A stretch of DNA of 64,000 nucleotides from Haliclystus octoradiatus (lineage: Eukaryota; Cnidaria; Staurozoa; Stauromedusae; Haliclystidae). Shown here in pieces: positions 41,201-52,985 of this stretch. The stretch is from positions 5,279,001-5,343,000 of the forward strand of contig OU744446.1 of assembly GCA_916610825.1 (NCBI GenBank), in the 5' to 3' direction. The notes under the pieces were generated by a model. That model worked only from the letters and a program-made list of their open reading frames with translations, was not told where the DNA came from and did no database searches. Both the position numbers and the translations under genes were made by a program. The number at the start of each line of letters is the position of its first letter. Position 1 is the stretch's first letter.

Positions 41201-43132
41201 GAGTTACAGTGATAATTTTATTACCCACCGTTCTAATGGATAAGGAGCTAAATCTAAAATGTGTTTCAACCCTACATTTATGAAAAAATTGCCTTTTTGA
41301 AAAAAATGGACTAAATCATTGTTTCAACTTTGATTTTATATTTTTTGTCCAGATTTTGGATTATAAACCTCAATCAATTTCCTACAATTTCAGGCCAAAT
41401 TAATAAGTTTTTGTAAGATGATTGGGACTTGATAGCAATAATTTTTCAAAAAAAACAAGGTCCGGATGAACATGAGGTACTTCAACAATTCAAGCACTTG
41501 CATGAATAAAACAGATAAAATGGGGATCAAAACCTCTCTAATAGTAGGATATCATAGGGTGGGTATAAAATACCGACCACACAGAACAGATTGATTTAAT
41601 CTAGAATTTACGGGTTGACATGACGAATACTTCACGGCGTCGTACAGAATATTTTGTATGAACTTTTGATTCATATATACGATATATATTATTTCTCCAA
41701 TAAATATGACCGATAAGTGTGATAAGCTTCATATTTAGTGACCCTCAAAGCATGAATAGGCTAGAATTGAAACTTTCAAGCCATACTGCAGTATACTACA
41801 TGTATATGATTTTGATGTGAATGTACACATTCATCCGACGGTCCGTGCAAGTGCAACTTTTGCTTCATTATTTATTATCTGGCAAATAAATACGATGTCC
41901 TGAAGATTTATAAATTTTCTTTAATAGGTACGTTTTCCGTCGAATTAATTCTTCCAATTTGTTCAGCTCAACAATCAACTGGGAAAGCATCGACACAATT
42001 ATGGCACGCACATCAATCCACGTTGTTTTTGTTTCGTAGTAATAGGGCCTACATATTTACGAGATGTGGATTGTTATTATTCCTGTTATTGTTATGTGGA
42101 ACCTTGATTGTAGATTCGCATGTAAATTTAAACAATTATTCAAGTTTTAAAACATGTGCTATACTTAATTTTCTGTATTCTTTCCTTTATTTTAGTGCCA
42201 ACGTATATAGGCCTAAATATATATTACTACGAAACAAAAACAATGTGGATTGATGTGCGTGCCATAATTGTGTCGATGCTTTCCCAGTTGAATTGTTGAG
42301 CTGAACAAATTGGAAGAATTAATTCGACGGAGAACATACCTATTAAAGAAAATTTATAAATCTTCAGCAGAAAGTTCTTACAAAATATTCTGTACAACGC
42401 CGTGAAGTATTCGTCATGTCGACCCGGAAATTCTAGATTAAATCAATCTGGTCTGTGTGATCGGGGAGTCGGCGGGTCGGTATTTTACACCCACCGGATA
42501 TCATGGCTACTGGCTAGGCTAAGTTAGGAATGGGCAGATGGCTAGGCTGGGATTTCATTTTCATGGTGGTCCAGTTGTAGGAGATACTTTATATCTGGCT
42601 AGTTGGATTGGATTGATATTCTGAATGCAGGTCTACAGTAGGTTTCACTACATACCATAGTCAGTCAGCCTTGCAGGATCAGGTATGTTGACGTGTAGGC
42701 TACCTACTCATTCAGTAGCCTACTGAACTGCAGATAACAGCAGCAGGCCTAAGTTGAACAAGCAGTTGATAAATGCATTTAGCGTTGCCTGGCAATACAG
42801 TTGTCTACCCCAACATTCAATTCAACATTCACTGGTAGACTAATTTATTACTGTCTCAGATTCACACATCCACAACTGCAGACAATACAATAGCCACAGA
42901 CCACAGTCACAAGGTTGTGCAGACATCTCCTAACTTACAGCTCTCTCGACTGTCAGTCTTACCCTACAGCAACTTTGTGGAAGTTCGGAGTTGAATTTGA
43001 AATAGTGTCTTCCAAACCAATAAGTGCATCTTCCTCTCTGGTATGCCAGTGTTTACGAATCGATTCCTTATTCGTATAAACTAATAATGCAATCAAAGAA
43101 GCAATAACAAAATGTTCGAAGGCAGCAGCCAT
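35223..43132 (-). CDS. ADPGK: ADP-dependent glucokinase
   Basis: Six exons on minus: 43132-42963, 40370-40142, 39532-39467, 38989-38776, 37560-37246, 35674-35223 (TAG). Phases match; total 1446 nt, 481 aa (human 497). It transfers phosphate from ADP to glucose. The N-terminus (FEHFVIASLIALLVY) is a signal/anchor as in the ER-associated animal enzyme. Landmarks: 'VAVGVNSNIDLI' at 54-65, 'CAAAERF', 'FVGGNAALMG', 'ILLGGPVG', 'HLELAS' at 274-279, the NXXE metal/phosphate motif N303-E306 in 'GLNEQE', and the catalytic GXGD motif with Asp463 in 'TVGLGDCIS'. Exon 2 ends at AAG|GTAAAA (40142); the more obvious donor at 40107 would break the frame. It is convergent with HVCN1. Intron 1 holds a fold-back element, and a 4.7-kb insertion lies directly upstream of the start codon. 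Confidence 0.96.
35823..36098. mobile_element. MITE-like element, CACTACTGACACC family
   Basis: Ends ACTACTGACACCAAAA and the near complement TGTGGTCTTAGTAGT; two internal copies of 'TGGCATTTTCACATTCTAAT'. Same family as 525-693. ADPGK intron 5. Confidence 0.55.
36419..36520 (-). mobile_element. 3' end of a CR1/L2-like LINE
   Basis: On minus: AGCTTATTCAAGTTCTGAAT + AAATGATGATGATG. An AATAAATGATGATG tail also ends the relic at 48080-48516. ADPGK intron 5. Confidence 0.5.
37012..37192 (-). mobile_element. tRNA-derived SINE, copy 3
   Basis: Reverse-strand copy: A box (TAATGTAATGGCTAGGG), B box (GGGTTCAATCCCTGG), GGAAGGGCATCCTGG body. ADPGK intron 5, in the gene's direction. Confidence 0.8.
37670..37845. 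repeat. GTTCATGAAC repeat block
   Basis: Degenerate member with 'AACATTAAATGACACAAGTTTTCAT'-type interior (split over 37705-37730), ADPGK intron 4. Confidence 0.5.
39592..39660 (+). pseudogene. tRNA-like sequence
   Basis: A degenerate tRNA-like run: AGGATTAGCTCAGATGGTAA resembles an A box and D arm, and ATGGTTTGAAATCT resembles a B box and T arm. The acceptor stem does not pair. It may be a tRNA relic or a SINE head. Confidence 0.25.
39765..39945. repeat. GTTCATGAAC repeat block
   Basis: Imperfect palindromes in ADPGK intron 2; a short partner with inverted GCGAAAAACAGTTC / GAACTCCTGCACTGTTTTTCGC ends is at 39330-39395. Confidence 0.5.
41558..42495. mobile_element. Fold-back transposable element in ADPGK intron 1
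   Basis: Long inverted arms start GGTGGGTATAAAATACCGACC and end with its near complement. Shared arm blocks include 'GAATACTTCACGGCGT', 'TTTATAAATTTTCTTTAATA' and 'ATTATGGCACGCACATCAAT'. The left arm carries an extra stretch of about 240 bp. A short loop (about 42046-42214) separates the arms. A 9-bp duplication GGATATCAT flanks it (41547-41555, 42496-42504), extendable to 10 of 11 bases. No coding frame; a Mutator-like non-autonomous element is the likeliest class. Confidence 0.85.
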
Positions 43133-43164
43133 CTTGGATTCTTGGTTTGATTTGACAATGAGAT

Positions 43165-46100
43165 GGTAAACGGAAAATTCAACTCGCGTCAGCTCTATTT
43201 AGTATCCAGTCTACTTTTTCAATAGTACGAGCGCGGTTACGTTTCCACGTAATGTTGCTTTTGCGTCTATCGTCAACTTAATCGCATTCAGTAATGGCGT
43301 TTGTCTCGTATAGTAGTTCAGTAACTGCAAGCGTGCTGCAACATATAAGCTTTCACGATTGCCTTGACTTCATTGCTCATCAAAATTATAAGGGGAATAT
43401 GTAGGATAACATATTTTGCGAGGCAAGCGCAATAATGTATGCATCCAGAGCGATGATGTTAGCTGTTATGTTGATATGTTTTTATGAAGCTGATACAAGT
43501 TGAATTGAGGCTGACACGAGTTGATAGTATAGAAATATAAAAAAGAACAGAAGTAGTTTGTTGTTTATGCTTACGATATACCAAGAAAACCCATCAAAGT
43601 CTTACAGCATCATTTTACATAAGTTTGGATCATTTATGCCCTATAAGAAAGCATCCAGAGCGATGAAATTGGCGGCTATTTTGATATGTTTTTATGAAGC
43701 TGATACAAGTTGAATTAAGGCTGACACGAGTTGAGAGTCATTTTGAATAAACATGCCGAAGAATTGCAGAACAAAAATCCCCAAAAAAATTCGCGAAAAG
43801 TTTAGATGATGTTCCTTTACTGTTCAGTAATAATAATAACCGTAATAATATCTTCACATATAACGTAAATTATGAAAAAATTGAATTGTTTCTCCCGCTC
43901 TCAATCAAAGTCTTGACTTTTAAATCAAACGTCCCACGCATAGAAATCCATGTTTTTTGGCGGGAAATATGATTCAAATCACACGTGTCGTCAGATCAAA
44001 GAGATCAATCCTTTTATTGTTCGTTTTAACATGGATCACGGATTTTGATTAATAATTTGAAATGGATCAATCCAGTAATAGCATCAGTTGAAAAATTGGA
44101 AGAGGATGAAGTCAGTACTCTGGAACTGGAACGTAATCCCATCATAATAGAATCTGGTCAAATAGAACAAACCAGTATTAAACCTCAAGCAGCATGGGAA
44201 TCTCTGTCTTCAAGACAAGATACCAAGTCAAGCGGGACAGCGATAAACCTAGATGCAGCTGAAAACTTTATCAGGCATTTCAGCTTGGCAACAACAACAA
44301 CTTTTGTAGTGTGGAATACTGCTAGAAGGGTTTTGGAAGAGTTTTGGAAAAATAGGTATGACAATTAAACAACTGTAAAAATGCAAACAACAAAACTACT
44401 TTGGGAATGTCTTGTTACTTGTGAGAAATCATCTCAATTAAGGAATTTCTTACATCTCAGAACTATCTGATGTGAAAATTCATATTATGTAGAACAATGA
44501 CGTACCGTATATAGCTTTGAATCGGAAGGCGTATGTCTGCCAGCATGGGAAATCACAGCCCAAACCAAAAGTTTGCAAAGTAAGCAGTCAGTCATATACA
44601 GATCCAACTCTGCAGCATACAAATTAAATATGAAATACAGTAGGCTAGTAAGAAGACTACTTGCAAGGGATGAATCTCAAAAAGTTTTTTGTATTTTCCC
44701 AATTTTGCCACCTCTGTACAGCAACCACCTGTCTATTGCAGCCATGACAATGCTGTACCCATGTACCATGTGACTTGATGTACTCAGTACTCATTGAATT
44801 ATCCTTTAAAAGTGTGTTGTCTAAACAGGAAATGTCAAGGATCCTTCATAAGATTTATTCTAATAACATACTTGTAATGGTAATTCCTGCTACCATGGAA
44901 TCCATAAACAGCTAGTTAATCAATATATTGAGCTAAAGGAACACTTTCGTCATTCTTTTAAAAATGGAAATAATGGAATGGCCTCTCTATTAACGGGACT
45001 TGGGGAATTTTTTATGAGAACAGCCCTTGAAAAAATTCTGAAACGGGCAAACGGCCCCTGAAAAAATTGGGAAACAAAACAACAACAAAATCTAAAAATG
45101 ATCTCAATTTTCTGAAGGGCAACAAAGAATTGTAACTTTGAAAACTATGACCTCCAAACATTTATAACTGTACCATAGAATTTCATTTCAAATATTATAT
45201 CTAGCTATTATTTCAAATACAAGTGAATATGAACAAAAAATATATATTAGTCGAATGATAATTTGTAGCAAGTGATGCATTTGAAACATGACACACTCCA
45301 TTTAATAATGATCAAATATAAGCAGCAAATATTATACAGTCAATAATCTTATAATCAATAGTTGTATATCATAAACTTAGAACAGACCCAACTAATGACA
45401 CACATAATAATCTAGAATACACCATAGCGACATCTGGAGGCTACGCAGTTGACTTCTCCTGAAATTCGAAAATTTGCAACATTAATCTATCCACACTAAC
45501 CAAGAACAATTTACATAAAAAATTGGCCTAACAAGGAGGTCGAGAGTGGATAAATAGAATAAGTAGAAACAACAGATAGCCTCCAGGGGTCATTTGAAAA
45601 TGTACTGCTGCTTACAGGGAGGGCCAAATTTTGCTAGAAAGCTTGAATATAACACTATGTTAACAATGAAACAATCAATTGTCATTTGCAGATGTGAAGA
45701 CCTGAATCTGAAGCTTTCCAGCGAGGTGTAAATTGGCTCAACTGCATTACAGGTATCAGAAATCCATTCAACATGAATCGCATACATGTATTATCGATGC
45801 ATGAAGGAAGGTACTACATTATCAAGTTGAATTTGTAACAATCTCTCACAGGAGTAACCATTTGGTCTGTTATGTTTCTTGTGACATGTGTGATGTGTAG
45901 AATGGACAGATCATTAACTTAGTTATGTCTTTTTTGATAGCTAATTGAAATGGATGATGGTCGCCTCAATGACAACATCTTTAATGCATGCTAAAAGATG
46001 CTGCAAGATTGATACCAATCTGATAATGGCTTCCAAGACATACTTTTGCAAAGAAAATATCATTTAAACCAAAAAAAAATTGGCCAACAGCAACAACTTG

Positions 46101-47856
46101 GCATGGAAGGAAAGTCAATAATAAAACTTAACGATACATTTCATGAAAAAATCCAGCGCTCTCTCTATAAATTCCATCAGAAATTTTGAAAGAACTTGAA
46201 GTATGATTACAACCAAAATATGATGTTGTTCAATATCTAATGAAAAGTCTGATCTTATGTAGCGGGAAACAATAGGTTGCAGGAGTCAAATTTAATAAAA
46301 CGTTTTGAGGGTGTTTTTAAAAGCATAAATGATGAATTAGGTCTACTTCTTCTTGCATTTAGTTTTATGTGAAATATCATAGCCTTCCGGTAATTGCTCT
46401 TATAAATAAGAAATGTGAATTTTCTGCTGAGGTTTGGCTTATGAATCATAAAAAATATCAATTTTTATCCGCTTCTGGATGTAAATAGTGTAGGATGTAA
46501 ATTCAATGTGAAATAATCAGCGGTCATAATAGGCCTAAACCAGATTGCAGAGAAGGGTGATTGCACCCCTGAGAAGAAAGAGTGTTCCCTGGAAATGTTT
46601 TGGGGCAACAGAATTACGTTTCACTAATAATTTGCAGACGATTGCTGGTGATATTTCGTTATTGGAGATTTCGGAAATTACATCACAAGCGTACAGTTGC
46701 GGGTACAAGGTGGAGGGGTACCAATCATCACAGTAGGCCTACAGATGTATCTTTAAATCATCCCTGAAAAGGTTTGGCACTGGAGGCACACGAAGAGTAA
46801 CAAAAGCTCTACAATCTATCTCAAGCAATTTAATCAGCAATTTTAAATAATCTGTTGCCTTGCTTGCTCAAACCACAACAACAAAAGCAGAGACTAGTGA
46901 GAAGAGGGGGAATCTTTGCAAGTAGCCTGGCGTACATGAAAGGTAGGCGGGTTATTTGAAAGTGTACTGCTGAATACAGGGAGGGTCCAGTCTGACTCTG
47001 ACTCTCTGAGTACTTCATGGATGGCCCTTAAACGTGTGATACTGTGTTATATTAAATTGGTTTTACTATTATATTTACGTAGTTCCCGAGAGTATTTCAG
47101 CAAAGTCCGAGGCAGTTGTGTCTGTTAATGACTTTTTAAGAAGCAAAATTGATCTTAAGCTCAAATGTCTCTGCTTTATGGAAAAATAATTAATTCAAAC
47201 TTGAAGGCTCTGGATAAATGATGATGTATCATGTTCTTACGATGATGTTTTTTTAACAAAGCTTGTGAATTTCGCCTAACCCTTAGAAAATTATAATAGG
47301 CCTATGCTTGTTGTGTGAAGTGATGTGTGCGACCATAAAATCGCACAAACATCTTCGCAATATTACCCACATACAAATTAACTAACTAACTGACTCAAAG
47401 GTATTGCTTATTTTGCTATTGAGGCAAAATGGGGAATTAGAATATGAAGAAATCAATGCCAATAACGAAGAAAAGAATCTCAACTCGCGCTAGGCTTATG
47501 TCAACTCGTGTCAGTTCGAATTCAGACAAACTCACTTGAATATTTTCACTTATCCATCTCATCTCAGTTAAATATATCTTCTTCATAAATATAAATACTT
47601 TGTTGCTTATAAAGCTGTACTGATTCCATCATTTCAAACAATTTTACATTGTGTTTCCAACAATTTCACTCTTACAAAATCTGGAAACTGCAAAGTTTAA
47701 ACCGCCATCGCCATCATTAAAAGCTCAATATGAAGTTATGAACGTCAACTAAAACGCCAAGTAGCTTTACGCAGAAAACGCAGCCGCGTCGATAACATTG
47801 AAAAAGTAGACTGGATACTAAATAGAGCTGACGCGAGTTGAATTTTCCGTTTACCC
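43165..47856. mobile_element. 4.7-kb DNA transposon-like insertion upstream of ADPGK
   Basis: Terminal inverted repeats: left GGTAAACGGAAAATTCAACT + CGCGTCAGCTCTATTTAGTA (on to 43226) matches the complement of the right end (47797-47856) almost perfectly for about 60 bp, and more weakly for 40-60 bp more. An 8-9-bp duplication AATGAGAT(G) flanks it (43157-43164, 47857-47864). Subterminal 'GCTGACACGAGTTGA' repeats occur at 43494-43540 and 43700-43740, with an inverted one near 47500. No transposase is recognised inside. Long inverted ends with an 8-9-bp duplication suggest a non-autonomous Mutator-like or hAT-like element. Confidence 0.82.
44048..44368 (+). other. Open frame without ATG inside the 4.7-kb insertion
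   Basis: About 106 codons to a stop at 44368 with protein-like composition (acidic N-part, 'LSLATTTTFVVW'-like hydrophobic stretch: FSLATTTTFVVWNTARRVLEE). The frame has no in-frame ATG and an upstream stop at 44027-44029; the two nearby ATGs (44031, 44062) run into stops in other frames. It may be an exon, a frameshifted relic or chance. Unrecognised. Confidence 0.25.
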
Positions 47857-48079
47857 AATGAGATGGGGCAAAGATTTTCAGGGTGGCAAAAAGGGGCGTT
47901 GTTATGTTCTCAACTAAAATCGCATTGCCAACCCGATTGCCAATTTTCTGAACGGGATAGGAATATAGACGTGGTTGTCTTGTCGGTTGGTATGGTATTC
48001 TTCAATTTTAAGACATTCGAATCATTATATTTAGTCTTTAAAACCCTCCAGTTATATTAATTAGACTATAGTTACCGAT

Positions 48080-48479
48080 TATATTATGACCCGAGCGACA
48101 GCAGAGGCATTTTCACACTACTGGTCACCACCGTCATCGTGTCTTCTTGCGATCAGCTGTTGTACATGCTTTCTTAGAACTACCAGTCAGATAAAATCAA
48201 TAATGACATATATACAAAACAAAGCCATCGTAACTCTTTCCAATCAGCAAGTGCTTGTTTGTGGAACGATCTGCCATCCTCGATGAAACGATTGCTGACA
48301 GTGCCATTTATAAAGAAAAATGTAAATCATATCTATATATATCAAAATAATAATTATATCCATGTATTCTAATTAATTAGCTTTTAATCTTTATGCTTAA
48401 TGCATTATTCTGTATTGAGTACTATGATATGAGCCCTTTGTAAATAAGCCGGAAATGACTTATAACGTTTACTCAATAA

Positions 48480-48515
<36 letters not shown>

Positions 48516-48516
48516 C
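48080..48516 (+). mobile_element. LINE 3' relic (CR1/L2-like) with (GAT)n tail
   Basis: Around 48250-48340 a frame reads 'LWNDLPSSMKRLLTVPFIKK', typical of the C-terminal end of non-LTR pol proteins, followed by a 3' UTR ending AATAAATGATGATGATG. 5' truncated, no catalytic region left. Confidence 0.6.
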
Positions 48517-49211
48517 TGATGATGAATTAAGGCTGAGTTCACCTCCAGGGAGTTTACCACAATTATAGTCTAACTGTATAGTCCGGTTGCTTGCCATCAA
48601 AGTCATCCTCCCTATTTGGACAACTGACTACCATCACTACTGTATATACTTGGACTGACGAATATTAATGACTTATGTCCAAAATCGAATGCCGTCTTTT
48701 GGCGGCTAAAAGGAAACGACAAAATGAAATTTGGCATAGATCTCGATGGTGATATAGCAACATTATGTACATTGCTTTTTTACAAAATCGAAGCCAATTT
48801 TATATACTTGCTAATGGGTCTTGATTATATCTTATAGGCTGATATATTCGTTTGTATATTATGGTGATTTTATATGTAATTAATTAATCTATATATATAT
48901 ATATGACGTTGATTTACTATAATAAAGACTAATTTTTTGTTAATTAAAATGCTGAATCAATTTTACGTTGAATAGTTGTAAGATCAAGAATAAGATCATG
49001 ATATGATATGATACGATATATTTTGTTTGACCGGCAAATAAAGGACACATTATGCTATAGAAAAATGTCACTTACATAGAACAACAAGGGTATATCATTG
49101 TAGAAAAGCTCCATTCACATGCTTCGCATATAATCCGCCAATAATGAAATTTAAATCAAAATATATAGCCATCACAATTTGTCATTTTTATTCCTCAGTA
49201 TTATTGAATCA
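48517..49211. other. Intergenic, nothing recognised
   Basis: AT-rich stretch with no supported gene or repeat. Confidence 0.45.
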
Positions 49212-49410
49212 ATGAGCAAAAATGACCGGCAGGCGTTACGCACTTAGGATCACGTGCATGTTTATTGTTTATAACACAATGTTCATTGTTGACATGAATT
49301 TATAACAAATTAGGCTCGCGTATAACAATAGTTTCAAAGCGAGACGGTTGAATTAAGCTAAGCATAAATTCAACTTGAGCTCTCAGCGGTCGCCGGTCAA
49401 TTTTGCCCCT
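49212..49410. mobile_element. TTAA-flanked MITE (copy 2)
   Basis: About 199 bp, closely matching 8658-8856 along its whole length. The right end GGTCAATTTTGCCCCT is followed by TTAA (49411-49414); the left boundary is less clean. It lies just downstream of the GPCR stop. Confidence 0.75.
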
Positions 49411-49456
49411 TTAATTGTTTCATATAAAAATTAATATTTTATTAAACAAAAAAAAA

Positions 49457-50488
49457 TTACGTACTAGTAATTTCAGTTAGCGATTTTGCTGCTAATACTG
49501 AAGTTCTCAAAGATATAACTTTACTCGAAGTCTCTTGACGATTAATCGGTAATCGAAATAAAGTTCGTAGCATAGTAGCTACGCTTTGACGAATAGTTTC
49601 CATTTGCCAACAATATATCAATGGATTTAATATTGAATTTGTAAATATTAAAATTATAGACATCGGCATTAAATATGTACGACGAAGATCTTGTGATATC
49701 AAATCACTATGACTAATAATAAACCTTAATATTATATAAGGTGTATATGTTATAACCATTGACAGTAATATTAATGTTACTAATCGATTTATTTTTTTGT
49801 TCTTTATTTTTTGTTTCTGTGTATCATTACTTTGGTGCAGGTCTCCAACTCTTATCTTTTTTGATAGTAAAAAGGATTTTATATGGACATATAAACTCCA
49901 TATTAGCATGACACTAATGAGAATTATAAATACGATATCGAAGAATTTTCTTCCTTTAGTAAACCATGCACCAAAACCAATTCCAAAAGACATCAAAATG
50001 AATAACATAGTTACTCCAGCAAGATATTTTGGCGTTGCCCATTTCAAATATAAAAATGGGTGAAATATAGCAAAGTATCGATCACTTGCAACAAGAATTA
50101 ATCCCAGTAACGTCATAATGAACACTGAACTTGAAAAACACCATGCAAACATTAAAGCAATACAATCTATTTCCTCAGATGCTAAATGTGCAAAACTCGT
50201 TAAGGGTAAAACAACCAATCCAGTTATTAAATCGGATAATCCTAATACAGTCAATGTAAGATTAGATGTTGTACGTAATGTTTTTGTTCGTAAAATGGAT
50301 ATAATAACCACTGCATTAAGTATTATAGCTGGGATTGCTAGCAAAATGTATATAACACCAATAACAGAATTTTTAAGGTCTGATGTTCCATTTTCTGTGT
50401 CGTAAATGGTTCGAACCTTTTCACAATTGTTTGAAATGATCCATTCAACAGTGTCCTTGCTTATGGTACTGTTTTTCATGTGTCTCAT
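49457..50488 (-). CDS. Class A (rhodopsin-type) G protein-coupled receptor, intronless
   Basis: 343 aa from ATG at 50488 to the stop at 49457; the frame extends a few codons upstream but without an ATG. Seven hydrophobic segments. Landmarks: N-glycosylation sites N6-S-T and N33-G-T outside; TM1 Asn in 'AIILNAVVI'; TM2 'LSDLITG'; TM3 end 'SDRYFAIFHP' (DRY box); TM7 'NSILNPLIYC' (NPxxY). Oddities: the second extracellular loop is very short and has no Cys, so the usual TM3-loop disulfide cannot form; TM6 reads 'VITYTPYII' with no CWxP motif. Loop 3 is Lys/Asn rich and the tail is short and Ser/Thr rich. The ligand cannot be told. A reverse-strand AATAAA lies at 49438-49443. Confidence 0.92.
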   Translation of the reverse strand: MRHMKNSTISKDTVEWIISNNCEKVRTIYDTENGTSDLKNSVIGVIYILLAIPAIILNAVVIISILRTKTLRTTSNLTLTVLGLSDLITGLVVLPLTSFAHLASEEIDCIALMFAWCFSSSVFIMTLLGLILVASDRYFAIFHPFLYLKWATPKYLAGVTMLFILMSFGIGFGAWFTKGRKFFDIVFIILISVMLIWSLYVHIKSFLLSKKIRVGDLHQSNDTQKQKIKNKKINRLVTLILLSMVITYTPYIILRFIISHSDLISQDLRRTYLMPMSIILIFTNSILNPLIYCWQMETIRQSVATMLRTLFRLPINRQETSSKVISLRTSVLAAKSLTEITST

Positions 50489-50694
50489 GGCAAAGTATAA
50501 TTTTGACAATCTATAAATAGAAAAAATATCATATCATTAGATTTTTTTATTATTATTTGATGTAGTTATGTTACGTCAATTTTACAAATTTATTTTAATC
50601 GATTTTACTTATTTTAATATCCATAAGCAATGTTATCTAATTAATTTTAAATAAATTGTTTATTCTATAAAACAAAACAAACAAATTATAAAGA

Positions 50695-50900
50695 TTCATC
50701 AACGTAAAATATCAGACATTCATATTTGCTACTAGTACTTTCACGCCTTTGTGGTGGATCATCAGGCAATTTAATCTATCCAAATCTATCTAATATCTAT
50801 GTAATTTAATCTAAACTGAATAGTGAACTATATAAACTATGATCGCACAAAGGCGTGAATATATTAGTATAAATTGTCTGATTTTTTACGTTAATGTATC
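50695..50900. repeat. Fold-back element with hammerhead-like arm
   Basis: Inverted arms 'ACGTAAAATATCAGACA' / 'TGTCTGATTTTTTACGT' and 'TTCACGCCTTTGTG' / 'CACAAAGGCGTGAA'. On minus the left arm reads CUGAUGA (50765-50759), a degenerate stem II, GAAA, then GUA followed by GCAAAU pairing with the AUUUGC-like upstream strand (UUGC). The right arm has a good CGC/GCG stem II but lacks the first core bases. Same family as 6271-7018. Confidence 0.6.
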
Positions 50901-52419
50901 TTTATTCTAAGTAGCTTTTGCATTTATGGCATTTAACACTATTAAAACAGCGAAGACAACATCATAATAATATCATTAAGGATTCATGTTCGTTATCGTT
51001 ATGAAGTATAGAGGCTTATAGAAGTACAAGTTGTTTTTGAAAGGAAGTGCTTTATACGAAATATTAAAGTAGTACTCAACTTTCCAAATTTCTATAAGAA
51101 AGTTCAATATTCAGATTTGTAGTCCTTAAGAAAGTAAATTATTTACGTTTGCCAACTTTTATCAGATTTGTTTGTTGTTTTTCTGTTTTCTTGAATCCCA
51201 AGATGTAGTAATCCTTGCTTTTATTTGATATATGTATTGAGTAATCCTTGTATAATTATACAAGAGAGGAATAATTGTAATGACATTTTTATAGTAACTG
51301 CTAGATGCTTCAGCTGCATTTAATCGGTAAAAATTGAATTTCTATGCCTATTTCGTATTTAAATAATAACAAAGTGTAGAAAGTTTGGTACTGAAATTGC
51401 CGAATTCTAACTTTAAAAATTATAAAATAGAAAATAAATATATGATGTGTTGTAAGTTGTTTTAGTGATTGAACATAGGGCTCAATGCTACACGGATACA
51501 GCAGAGTTCTAAATAATGTATAAAATATATCCAGAAATTATATAGAAAATAATGAATTATTACCTGGTGTTACGATGTTGCAAGTGTTTTTAGGTTTATA
51601 TATACTTTAATGCTTGATAATAACACGCTTTTTAGCAACAATGTATTTCATTGCGACTAACTTGCCAATGTGATGTTTTGTTAATATTTTACTTGATTGC
51701 AGTTTTACGAACAATAATACATAATATATTGACTTTAAAAATTAAACAAAAGGAATAATTATTAACTTATTAGACTTTATATGACTTACATACGTATTTC
51801 AAATATCAGCAAACGCATTATTTTGAATACCAATTTAAAAGTTGATTTATTGTAAAACTGGTGAGAATGTTATAGTTGAACTATTCGAGGTTAAACTACA
51901 GCTGATTAAAGCAGGAAATGCTAATTAAGAGTTTTAATTAAATCTAAAACCTCTCTTAAGTAAGTCATGAATAAAATGATATAGCATTACAGAAATTATA
52001 CTGTATAGGCAAGAGCCTCTATCCCGTGTTCCGCTCCATGAAACTGAGAGTCGCTGCACGCGCTGTATGAAATGGAGTTCTGACGTAATGCACACAGGCT
52101 AACGGCGTTTGACTAATTATACTGTCGACAAAATCATTATGCTTTGACGTCCCTCATTTTCGAATACTTTTCCAAACAATGATATTACATATTGTAGAAT
52201 TACATTACAATGATCGTTCTAATTATTCATTATGTATAATAATATCATCTCAAGATTTTACTAACTGTGATGTAACATTACCTTTTACTAATACGACTTC
52301 AATGGTCTTCATTCTATTCTTTATTAGCTATATATTGACTATGTATTGTTGTAATGTGTTGCATCGTACTGTTGTGCCTTGATAATAATAATAATCTACA
52401 ATTATATGTTGGAATCGAT
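50901..52419. other. Intergenic, nothing recognised
   Basis: AT-rich DNA; a 67-codon frame at 52179 has no support. Confidence 0.45.
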
Positions 52420-52745
52420 CACCCATGAGGGGATAACTCCAGCTATGCATGAACATTGAATTAAATATGAAATCAAAAAGGTAGTACCTAAAAAGTTCCA
52501 AGAGTCTTATAAACGTTCTTCAATCTTTTAATTTTATTTTTTCAATAAAGTTCTTCAAGCTCAAATTTGTTATAATTTCTATCGAAAGTCAAAATAGGCG
52601 ACCCAAGAGTTCCAAAATCTGAATTTTCCCATCAAAAATAATTTTACTCTGACGGAACGTGGACTCCCAAAAAGTGGCACGTCCACGTATAGCAGTCACG
52701 TTGGAGTTATCTTTACCAGGCCCACCCGAGAATTGATCGGTAGTA
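52420..52745. repeat. Diverged copy of the CCCGGGGGGTA repeat family
   Basis: It shares 'CAAAAAGTGGCACGTCCACG TATAGC'-type (52671-52694) and 'AAAAAGTTCCAAGAGTC' blocks with 53232-53535. Confidence 0.5.
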
Positions 52746-52844
52746 TAGAAAATGTACACATGTGCATTGGACATGTCATTATGTAAGATGTGTGTGTATG
52801 TATGTATGTATGTATATGTAATAGCAATAGAGATAAAAAGGAGT

Positions 52845-52985
52845 CAAAAACGACACATTCTTATACGGCGTATGTTACTTTGAATTTCATGCGTTCATCA
52901 TTCCATACTATAGTTATATTGTTTATTTCTGTCTGATCATTGCTATAAACGCATGAAGCTTCAAGTAACAATGTAAGAATGTGTG
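52845..52985. repeat. Fold-back element, diverged
   Basis: Left arm GAGTCAAAAACGACACATTC, inverted right arm 'AAGAATGTGTGAAAATTTC'; inner 'GTTACTTTGAATTTCATGCG' against 'CGCATGAAGCTTCAAGTAAC'. Hammerhead core decayed to CUGAUCA. Confidence 0.6.
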
